Shown one piece after another: positions 36,404-44,800 of a stretch of DNA of 50,958 nt. Numbering within the stretch: position 1 is the first letter of the stretch; every line of letters starts with the position of its first letter. The translations under genes were made by a program, and so were the position numbers. The notes beneath the pieces are model-generated. The model made no database searches. It saw only the letters and a list, made by a program, of their open reading frames with translations, and was not told the origin of the DNA. The stretch is from an uncultured Bacillota bacterium (GTDB taxonomy: Bacteria; Bacillota; Clostridia; Christensenellales; Borkfalkiaceae): NCBI GenBank assembly GCA_949297575.1, contig CASFTB010000010.1, positions 1 through 50,958 on the forward strand, given 5' to 3'.

Positions 36404-39388
36404 ATGAATGCTATTGCAAGATTTTTCAAGACAAAGGCAACGCGCATCTGGTTCATCGTCACCTGCGCCGTGCTCGTCGTGGCGCTCGTCGTCAACATCC
36501 TCGCGATGACGGTATTTGAATCTCTCATCGGCACGGTGCTGGGGCGCGACCGCCCCATCCTCGGAGACGGCGTCGAGGCGCTGTACGTCGCGGAGACGGC
36601 GAGCAAATCGGAGGCGCTCGAACAGGCGGAGGCGCTCAACGTCGAAGTCAACAAAGAAGGCATCGTCCTGCTCAAAAACGAGAACAATGCTCTGCCCCTC
36701 GCGCGCGGCGCGCGCGTCAGCGTGTTCGGCAAAAATTCCGTCGACCTCGTATACGGGGGAACGGGCAGCGGCGCGACGGACGCGTCTGCGGCGATGACGC
36801 TGTACGAGAGCCTGGAGCTCGCCGGTATCGATTACAACGAGGAGCTCATGCGCTTTTACCTCGACAACGGGCGCTCGGGGAGCGGCCGGCCGGACAGCGG
36901 CTCCATCGATGCGGAAAAGCAGACCGTCGTCACGGGTGAAACGCCGCTCTCGAGCTATACGGGCAGCTTTGCTATCACGGCGGCAAACTATGCGGACTAT
37001 TCGGATGCCGCGCTCATCGTGCTCTCGCGCGTGGGCGGCGAGGGGAATGACGTGCCGCAGACGACCGTCAACGAGGCGGGGGTGCGCGCGGAAGGCGCCC
37101 GTCCCGATCACGACAACCACGCCCTGCAGCTGGATCAGAACGAAGCGGAGATGCTCCGCGCCGTCTGTGAGGCGGGGTTCGGCCACGTCATCGTCATCGT
37201 CAACAGCAGCAACGCCATGGAACTCGGCTTCCTGAAGGGCGGCAGCACGTACAGCACGGACAAGGGTTACAACTTCGACTATGCTTCCGCCATCGACGGC
37301 GCCCTGTGGATCGGCGGTCCCGGCGCGAAGGGCATTGAGGCGCTCGGCAGCGTGCTCAACGGGGAGACTAACCCCTCCGGCAGGCTGGTCGACACCTACG
37401 CAACGGACTTCAAGGCAGACCCTTCCTGGGAGAATTTCAGCTACAACGGCGCTTTCGAGACGAATTCATCGCCCGCCGGCAACCAATATACGGTGAACGG
37501 CAGCAAGGGCAATGCCTACGAGTACGGCGTCGAATACGAGGAGGGCATTTATATCGGCTACCGCTACTATGAGACGCGCGGCTTCACCGACGGCGAGGAG
37601 TGGTACAACAGGAGCGTCGTCTATCCCTTCGGCTATGGCCTGAGTTATACAGACTTCTCCTGGCGCATCGTAAATGCGGACGAGCTGGAGGGCGCGGCGC
37701 TCTCCCTCGAGCCCTTCACGGTTGAGGTGGAGGTCACGAACAGCGGCAGCCAATACGCCGGCAAGGATGTCGTGCAATTGTATGTCTCCGCGCCCTATAC
37801 GGCGGGCGGCATCGAAAAGGCGCACGTCGTGCTGTGCGGGTTCGCAAAGACGCCCCTCCTCCCTGCGGGCGAGAGCGCCACGGTGGAGATAGAGGTCGAC
37901 CCGTACGACTTCGCCTCCTACGATTATTCGGACGCGAACGGCAATCAGTTTACCGGCTATGAACTGGAGGCGGGCACGTACACCTTCTATGTCGCGGAAA
38001 ACGCGCACGACTGGCAGAGCGACGACATGGCGTTCGCCATGCAGCTCCCTTCCGGCATCACCTGGGCGAACGACCCCGATACGGGCTATCCGGTCGTCAA
38101 CCTCTATGCCGACGCAGACGACACCCTCGAACAGGTGCTCTCCCGCACTGACTGGAACGGAACGTGGCCGGACAGGCCGACCGCGCAGGAGAACGCCGCC
38201 GACGGCAACGCTTACCATGACGCACTGAGCGACCGTACGCACAACAACCCGCAGGCGGATACCTATACGCAGATGCCGGTGCAGGCGACGACCCCGCCAC
38301 GCACCGAAAGCGGCAGGGCGGAGGTGACGCTGCGCGACCTCATCGGCGCGCCGTACACCGATAACGGCGGCCCCGTCGACGCGTTGTGGGAGCAACTGCT
38401 CAACTCCATCATGGTCAGCGACATGATCAACCTGACGGCGAACGGAAATTTCCGCTCTCCCGCCATCGACTACATCTACAAGAGCGAGACCATCGAGACG
38501 GACGGCCCCGCTGGCTTTACAAACTTTATGTATGAAGGGCTGGTCGAAGATGTGTGTTCGTACGCGAGCGAATGCGTGCTCGGCGCCACCTGGAACACGG
38601 AACTCATGCAGCGCGTGGGCGAAGCCGTGGGCGAAGAGAGCCTGCATGGTAACGGCGCGGTGCCGTATTCGGGCTGGTACGCCCCCGCAGTCAACCTGCA
38701 CCGCTCTCCCTTCGGAGGCAGAAATTACGAGTATTTCTCCGAAGATCCCTTCCTGACCGCACAGATGGCAGCGTTTGAAGTGGCGGGGGCGCGCAGCAAG
38801 GGCATCACCGTGTACGTCAAGCATTTCGCTGTCAACGAGCAGGAGACCAACCGCCAGGGTGTTGCGACTTGGCTGACCGAACAGTCCCTGCGTGAACTGT
38901 ACCTCAAACCCTTCGAGGCGACGGTCAAGGACGGCGGGGCGACGGGTATCATGTCCTCCTTCAACCGCATCGGTACCCGCTGGACGGGGGGAGACTATCG
39001 GCTTCTGACCGAAATTTTGCGGAACGAATGGGGCTTCAACGGCACCGTCATCACCGACTTTAACACCATCCCCGACCTCATGGACGTGCGGCAGATGGCG
39101 TATGCAGGCGGCGATCTCGACCTCGCCACCACCCCGCACAGCTGGGCGAATACTGCCAGCGCGGCGGACGTCACCGTTTTGCGCAGCATGACCAAGAATA
39201 TCCTGTATTCCACCGTCAACAGCAATGCGATGAATGCGGATATCCAGGGGTATGCCCCCGCGTACTGGAAGATCGTCACGTGGATCGTCGACGGCGTCAT
39301 CGCCGCAGGGCTCATCGTCTGGGGTGTCTTCGCGATCCGTAAGGCCATGCGCAAGGCCGATGCGAGAGAAGGAGAAGATACAAAGTAA
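36404..39388 (+). CDS. Permuted GH3 glycosidase, membrane helix at both ends (GH3-5)
   Basis: A 994-residue enzyme with the reversed GH3 order and intact motifs: EGIVLLKNENNALPLA, GGEGNDVP (acid/base candidate Glu), GKDVVQLYVSAP, LHRSPFGGRNYEYFSEDP, VKHFAVNEQETNR. The nucleophile Asp885 lies in VITDF, followed by AGGDLDL. The N-terminal helix is about residues 13-35 (WFIVTCAVLVVALVVNILAM). The C-terminal helix (IVTWIVDGVIAAGLIVWGVF) precedes a basic tail. It resembles GH3-7 and GH3-2 more than the anchored forms. It is the last gene of cassette B; a terminator lies at 39458-39483. Confidence 0.93.
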   Translation: MNAIARFFKTKATRIWFIVTCAVLVVALVVNILAMTVFESLIGTVLGRDRPILGDGVEALYVAETASKSEALEQAEALNVEVNKEGIVLLKNENNALPLARGARVSVFGKNSVDLVYGGTGSGATDASAAMTLYESLELAGIDYNEELMRFYLDNGRSGSGRPDSGSIDAEKQTVVTGETPLSSYTGSFAITAANYADYSDAALIVLSRVGGEGNDVPQTTVNEAGVRAEGARPDHDNHALQLDQNEAEMLRAVCEAGFGHVIVIVNSSNAMELGFLKGGSTYSTDKGYNFDYASAIDGALWIGGPGAKGIEALGSVLNGETNPSGRLVDTYATDFKADPSWENFSYNGAFETNSSPAGNQYTVNGSKGNAYEYGVEYEEGIYIGYRYYETRGFTDGEEWYNRSVVYPFGYGLSYTDFSWRIVNADELEGAALSLEPFTVEVEVTNSGSQYAGKDVVQLYVSAPYTAGGIEKAHVVLCGFAKTPLLPAGESATVEIEVDPYDFASYDYSDANGNQFTGYELEAGTYTFYVAENAHDWQSDDMAFAMQLPSGITWANDPDTGYPVVNLYADADDTLEQVLSRTDWNGTWPDRPTAQENAADGNAYHDALSDRTHNNPQADTYTQMPVQATTPPRTESGRAEVTLRDLIGAPYTDNGGPVDALWEQLLNSIMVSDMINLTANGNFRSPAIDYIYKSETIETDGPAGFTNFMYEGLVEDVCSYASECVLGATWNTELMQRVGEAVGEESLHGNGAVPYSGWYAPAVNLHRSPFGGRNYEYFSEDPFLTAQMAAFEVAGARSKGITVYVKHFAVNEQETNRQGVATWLTEQSLRELYLKPFEATVKDGGATGIMSSFNRIGTRWTGGDYRLLTEILRNEWGFNGTVITDFNTIPDLMDVRQMAYAGGDLDLATTPHSWANTASAADVTVLRSMTKNILYSTVNSNAMNADIQGYAPAYWKIVTWIVDGVIAAGLIVWGVFAIRKAMRKADAREGEDTK

Positions 39389-39457
39389 AGGAATTTTTCG
39401 AACTGCCATCCTTATTTATATATAACAGTATATTATATAATTAGGATATAGACAAGA

Positions 39458-39483
39458 GGCGAGCCGTTATCGGCCCGCCTTTT
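39458..39483 (+). terminator. Terminator ending cassette B
   Basis: The stem is GGCG/CGCC and GCCG/CGGC with one A-C mismatch (39458-39466 with 39471-39479), a TTAT loop, then TTTT. An AT-rich stretch (about 39412-39445) precedes it. The gap 39484-39597 shows no supportable gene. Confidence 0.7.
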
Positions 39484-39597
39484 GTCGCTGCCAAAAACGA
39501 CCGCTCGCCGAGCGATAGGAGCGAGCAAGCATGAAAAGATGGGGCACTGCTTACGGGCGATCTGCGACCCCGCAAGGTGCCCGAAAGGGGCGGCCTT

Positions 39598-39679
39598 GTG
39601 CAAAGTACGTCTCTAAAAGTGCAAAGTGCGACAAAAAAGCGCTTTCGCTATTGCGTTCAGTGCAGAGTTGGGGTATAAT
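39598..39679 (+). promoter_or_regulatory. LytTR-type direct repeats and promoter of regulator C
   Basis: GTGCAAAGTACG (39598-39609) and GTGCAAAGTGCG (39619-39630) match at 11 of 12 bases and lie 21 bp apart. A promoter TTGCGT (39651-39656), 17 bases, TATAAT (39674-39679) follows. The arrangement suggests that the regulator controls its own gene. The double palindromes of cassettes A and B are absent here. Confidence 0.65.
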
Positions 39680-39720
39680 ATCTCTGCTTGCGGGGCAGGA
39701 ACTAAGTGAGGGAGGGAGAT

Positions 39721-40437
39721 ATGTTTTCAATAGCGATCATTGAAGACGACGATCGGGACGCAGGAAACCTTTCGTCCGTGCTCGAAAGATATGCGGAAGA
39801 GACGGGCGAACCGATACAGATACAGCGCTTTCAGGACGCGGAGGCGTTCCTGACGCGCTATCGGCCCGTGTTCGACATCGTCTTTATGGATATAAAGCTC
39901 GGGGAGGGCGGGATCAACGGCATGGCCGCGGCAAAGCGTCTGCGCAAACTTGATGCGAACGTCGCGCTCATCTTTACGACGAGTATGGCGCGCTACGCCG
40001 TCAACGGGTATGAAGTGGACGCGCTCGATTACCTGCTCAAGCCCGTCGATTATTATAAGGTGAAGATGCGCATGGACAGGCTGGGCCGTACGAAGTCGGA
40101 CAAAAAGATATACGCCGTCGTCTCCTGTGACGGAAACCTGAAGCGCATCCCCGCTTCCGAGCTCTACTACGTGGAGGTGCTGGACCATACTCTGGTGTTC
40201 CATACAAAAGACGAGGAACTTTCGGGCAGGGGAACGCTGCGGGAGGTGGAAAAGACGCTCGCCCCCGCAGGATTTGTACGCTGCAGCATCAGTTACCTCG
40301 TCAATCTGAATCATTTTCGCGGCATAAAGGGAAACACGCTACGGATCGGAGAATTTGAACTGCGCATCACTCGCGGCAATTGGAAGCAGTTTTTCCAGGA
40401 ACTTTGCGCATTTTTGACGGGGGGGGGGGGTAGATAA
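39721..40437 (+). CDS. LytTR-family response regulator (cassette C)
   Basis: A 238-residue regulator. The receiver has IIEDDD, phospho-acceptor Asp57 (FMDIKLGEGGINGM, slightly longer than in A and B), FTTSMARYAVNGYEV and LKPVDYY. The LytTR domain has LYYVEVLDHTLVFHT and SYLVNLNHF. GAGGGAGGG precedes the ATG at 39721. The last codons run through a G12 tract (40419-40430), so the C-terminal tail (TGGGGR) would change slightly with tract length. Its kinase follows. It is a likely autoregulator through the 21-bp repeats upstream. Confidence 0.93.
   Translation: MFSIAIIEDDDRDAGNLSSVLERYAEETGEPIQIQRFQDAEAFLTRYRPVFDIVFMDIKLGEGGINGMAAAKRLRKLDANVALIFTTSMARYAVNGYEVDALDYLLKPVDYYKVKMRMDRLGRTKSDKKIYAVVSCDGNLKRIPASELYYVEVLDHTLVFHTKDEELSGRGTLREVEKTLAPAGFVRCSISYLVNLNHFRGIKGNTLRIGEFELRITRGNWKQFFQELCAFLTGGGGR
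40419..40430 (+). repeat. G12 homopolymer at the regulator C/kinase C junction
   Basis: Twelve consecutive G residues form the last codons of regulator C and lie 12 bases before a GTG that could start kinase C. Such tracts slip easily during replication and are also prone to sequencing error. Confidence 0.9.
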
Positions 40438-40493
40438 ATAGAGTGGTTTTCCCTTGGGTGGTTGGCGTCGCAGCTCGATTATGAGGCTCCCTT

Positions 40494-41747
40494 TTGCTCT
40501 GCGTCATGCTCGTAGCATGCAGAATGCCGCCCCGCCGCCTGCTGTGGCTGCGCGTCGCCGCGGGCGCGGTCGTGTTTTTCGGGGTGATGATACTCGCGCA
40601 GGTCATTTTGCATACCATCGGGGCGGGTGGCTTTTCCGCTCCCAGCCTTACGCGGTATGTCGTCTATTATCTGTTCACCGTGGCGCTGGTTTGGGTATGT
40701 TTCAATTGCAATTTCTGGGCCGCGCTGTTCTGCGCGACAGTCGGTTACTGCCTCGAACACTTCGGCGAACGGCTTTTCGAACTCATCAACCGCCCGCTGC
40801 TGGGGGATATGGGCAACGGCCTGAAGTACCTGATCCGCACCGCTATCTTTGCGGCCGCCGTTTCTGCCGTCTATTTTTCTCTCATACGGCGAAGCAGGTA
40901 TCTGCGTTGCAACATCATGGTGGACAATAAGTTGCAGACCGTCACCTCCGTCCTCGTCGTCGCGATCCTCGTCTACGTCAATTCCTTCGCCATCGCCGGG
41001 TCGTTCGGAAATGTTTCGGTCATCTTTTATATCAACATCATGTCCCTCACGCTTTCTTTTATGGGGATCGTGCTCGAATGCGGCATCGCAGCCAACAAGA
41101 ACAGCGAGCAGGAGCTTGCCGTCATCGAGCGCATCTTGCAGGAAGAGCGCGAACGCTACAAAGCGGAAAAGGAAAATTTTGACCTGCTGAGCATGCGCTG
41201 TCACGACCTGCGCCACCGGCTTGCGGACGGCGAAACGGAGCTGAGCGGCACGGCGTTGTCGGAGCTGAAAGAAAACATCGCCGTCCTCGATGCGGGTGTG
41301 GATACGGGCAACGACGCCCTCAACATCGTCCTTTATAAAAAGACCATGCAATGCATGCGCGAGAATATCGGTCTTTCCTGTCTCGTCAACGGAAAAAAGC
41401 TGAACTTTATCCCTAAACATGAGCTGTACTCCCTCTTCGGCAATGCGCTCGACAACGCGATCGCCGCCGTAAGGGAACTTCCGCCCGAAAAGCGCGTGAT
41501 CAGCGTCACCGATACGGGGAAGGACGGCTTTGTCAATATCCAGATCGAAAATTACTTTTCGGGGGACGTGCATTTCGTAGACAGCCTCCCGCAGACGTGC
41601 GGCGATCCGCGCTTTCACGGTTTCGGCGTCAAAAGCATGCGATATATCGTCGAAAAATACGGCGGCATGCTGCGCGTCTATACGAGGGGAGACGTCTTTA
41701 TCGCGGAGATGCTTTTCCCCGACATAGAGGGCCAATCGTCGTCGTAG
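40494..41747 (+). CDS. GHKL sensor kinase of cassette C, N-terminus in question
   Basis: A 417-residue kinase if read from TTG 40494, which has GAGG (40483-40486) before it. It carries His237 in RCHDLRHRL, an N box (SLFGNALDNAIAAV) and a G box (FHGFGVKSMRYIVEKYGG). In the same frame upstream, GTG 40443 would give VVFPWVVGVAARL, then a TGA (40482-40484), then GSLLLCVMLVACRMPPRR. With that extension the N-terminus aligns with kinase A (LIACRLKRR before WLR). The first helix therefore appears to be interrupted by a stop, and the protein as read may lack about half of its first membrane segment. TGA is a normal stop elsewhere here. The catalytic part is intact. Confidence 0.85.
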   Translation: MLCVMLVACRMPPRRLLWLRVAAGAVVFFGVMILAQVILHTIGAGGFSAPSLTRYVVYYLFTVALVWVCFNCNFWAALFCATVGYCLEHFGERLFELINRPLLGDMGNGLKYLIRTAIFAAAVSAVYFSLIRRSRYLRCNIMVDNKLQTVTSVLVVAILVYVNSFAIAGSFGNVSVIFYINIMSLTLSFMGIVLECGIAANKNSEQELAVIERILQEERERYKAEKENFDLLSMRCHDLRHRLADGETELSGTALSELKENIAVLDAGVDTGNDALNIVLYKKTMQCMRENIGLSCLVNGKKLNFIPKHELYSLFGNALDNAIAAVRELPPEKRVISVTDTGKDGFVNIQIENYFSGDVHFVDSLPQTCGDPRFHGFGVKSMRYIVEKYGGMLRVYTRGDVFIAEMLFPDIEGQSSS

Positions 41748-41791
41748 AATGCAAACTGCGTCGCGAAAAGTGTACAAGCGCGACAAATCTA

Positions 41792-41858
41792 TTCACAAAA
41801 TGAACATTTCGTTATACGATGGATTCACCTGTGAGATACACGGGTGAATCTTATTTTT
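41792..41858 (+). promoter_or_regulatory. Candidate promoter and leader hairpin of GH3-6
   Basis: TTCACA (41792-41797) is 17 bases from TACGAT (41815-41820). A 12-bp hairpin follows (41822-41833 with 41839-41850, one G-U, AGATA loop), then TTATTTTT (41851-41858), just before the GGAGGAGGG ribosome site. If transcripts start upstream in the kinase operon, the hairpin acts as a terminator or attenuator. If they start at about 41827, its left half is missing. Confidence 0.5.
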
Positions 41859-41871
41859 AGGAGGAGGGAAA

Positions 41872-44800
41872 ATGCAAATTTTCCGTAAGAAGGGCCTGAA
41901 AAAGCTTCCCGCCGTTTTGACGAGCGTCTTGCTCAGCGGCGCGCTTTTGGCAGGCACGGCAGCGACGGCGTTTGCGGCGACAGATGTGAATCATACGCCC
42001 GTAAACGATTCGTCACAGAGCAAGGGCGGTATTTTTTATACCGACTATGCGACGCCCGAAGACCTGATGGATGCCGCCAAGGAACTGGCGGAGGAGATCA
42101 GCGAAGAGGGCATGGTGCTCATGCAGAACAAGAACGATGCTCTGCCCCTGCGCAGCGGCATGCGCGTCTCCGTGTTCGGCAAGTCGTCCGTGAATCCCGC
42201 CTATGGCGGCGGCGGTTCGGGCGCGCTGATCGGCGTCACGCCCGTCTCCCTGTACGAGGGCCTGCAGAATGCGGGCTTCAAGACCAACGGCGTTCTCGAG
42301 GCGTTCTATAACAACAATGCGCTCTCCGGCACCGGCCGTTCGGACAAGACGTACGTCAACGAGACCCCGGTCGAAAGCTATACGGCGGGCATCACGTCCT
42401 CGTATGCCGCCTACAACGACGCGGCGATCGTCATGATCACGCGCACGGGCGCCGAGGGCAGCGACCTTCCCCGCACGGGCAACGAAGCTTACGACGAGGG
42501 GGCGCGCTATCTCTCGATCACGCAGGACGAAAAGGATCTCATCGAGCACGTCAACGAATATTTCGATAAGGTCATCGTCCTCGTCAACTCCAGCAATACC
42601 GTCGAGCTGGGCGACATCAAGGACGAGGTAGACAGTATCCTGTGGGTCGGCAACCCCGGCGAACGCGGGTTCAACGCGGTCGGCCGCATCCTCAACGGCG
42701 AGGTCAATCCTTCGGGCAGGCTGGCTGATATCTATGTCAGCGACCTGACGATGGATCCCACCTGGGCGAACTTCGGCAACAACAGCCAAAATAAGGGCGT
42801 CGAGGTATATACCAAGAGCACGGATCGCGAAGGCAAGCTCGTATATGCGAAGGAAAAGGTGCTGTACAACGCGCTACATAAGGCAGAAGTCGCCGACGGT
42901 TCGCAGAAGCTCGCCGACGGCACCGCCATCCCCAACGGAACGCAGATCTACGAAAAGGGCGGCACCTACACCGAATACGAGGAGGGCATCTACGTCGGCT
43001 ACCGCTACTACGAGACCCGCGCCTACGAAATGGACGCTGCGGGCGATGCGTGGTACGACGGCCTCGTAGACTTCACGTTCGGCCACGGCGAAAGCTATAC
43101 CACCTTCACGCAGGAATGGGCGCAGCAGCCTGACGTGGACCTCGCAAAGGACGGCACGCTCACCTTTGAGGTCAAAGTGACCAATACGGGCAATGTCGCC
43201 GGCAAGGATGTCGTGCAGCTGTACTATTCCGCGCCCTATTTTGACGGCGGCATCGAAAAATCTGTCGTCAACCTCGGCGCCTATGCCAAGACGGACATCA
43301 TCGAGCCGGGCGAGAGCGAGACGGTCACCCTTACGATGAAGGTGCAGGATATGGCCTCTTTCGACTGGAACGATGCCAACGGCAACGGCTTCCGCGGCTA
43401 CGAGCTGGAGGCGGGTACCTATACCTTCTATGTGGGGCAAGACGCGCATTGCTGGGCGGATGAAGGCGCGCTCAAAGCGACGGGCACCGTCTCCAAGGAT
43501 GCTTCCGATGCGAACTTCAAGACCGATGCGGCCGCAGAGAAGGGCGCCAACGGCTATACCTATACGGAAGATTCCGTTACCGGCAACGAGATCAAAGTCC
43601 TGTTCTCCAATGACGATATCTACAACACCAACCTGATGTCCGACGAGAACAAGCTGCAGCGCAGCACCTTCGCGACCGCCGTGACGGATAAGAACATCAT
43701 TCAGGAAAAGACGGCAGATGAGTTTGTTCTCAGCGACGAAGGCTGGGCGCAGATCAGCAAGACCTCTCACCTCTTCGCCATCGAAGACGACGCGAGCGAC
43801 TATTACGCCTACGAGGGCGAAGAGCATGCGCCCTGGTATGTAGCGGAAGTCCCGCAGAAGGACGGAAAGGACGCGTGGACGCAGTGGGATGACAGCAAGG
43901 GCACTCGCCCCGCGGCTCCCTACACCTTTGCAGACATCGCCGGCTGGGATTACGACGACCCGAGATGGGACGACGTGCTCAACTCCCTCTCCTGGAAGGA
44001 ACTCAAGGACATCGTCTACGTTGCGGGCTTCACGAACGCGAAGGTGGATTACCTTGAAAAGCCCATGGCGATCGATGACGACGGCCCCATGCAGGTCAAG
44101 CTCGACCAGAGCCCGATGGAAGGCACGAACGACGACTTCACCGGTACCGGCTGGCCTTGCGCGGTGCTCGTCGCCACCACCTGGGATACAGACCTCGCAG
44201 AGCGCCAGGGCGTCATGCTCGGCAACGAGTGCCTGTACCTCGGCATCAGCGGCTGGTTCGCCCCCGCGATGAACCTGCACCGCAACCAGTACGGCGGCCG
44301 CATCTTCGAGTATTATTCTTCCGATCCCATCCATGGCGGAAAGATCGCTGCTGCGGTCACGAGGGGCGTGCAGAGCAAGGGCGTCTATGCCTTCCTCAAG
44401 CACTTCTGCCTCAACAACCAGGATACCGGCCGCGGCTCCATCTCCATCGTTGTCAACGAGCAAGCGATGCGCGAGCTGTACATGCACACCTTTGAGATCG
44501 CGGTGGAAGAGGGAGGCGCCCACGGTCTGATGACCTATTACTCCTATGTCGGCGGCGTCTCCATCATGCACAACTACGCGATCCTTACCGAGTTCGTGCG
44601 CAACCAGTGGGGCTTTGAAGGGGTCATCAACCACGACTACGGCCCTGAAGGATATACATCCACCATTTGCACCCCTGCGCTTACCCGCCGCGTCGGCAAC
44701 GGCCTGGGCGGAAACGGCGATACATATGACCGCTACGCCGATCAGGATTATTACGATCCCGATGAGAATATGGTCTATTACTGCCTCGACGAGACCGGCG

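Noticed and set aside
39531..39743. A 70-codon plus-strand frame before regulator C
   Set aside because: It covers the direct repeats and promoter and overlaps the regulator start; no ribosome site or similarity.
40443..40493. TGA read as tryptophan or glycine (alternative code) to join the kinase C N-terminus
   Set aside because: Many genes here end in TGA at sensible places, such as 2030-2032, 6113-6115 and 16821-16823, so TGA is a stop in this genome.
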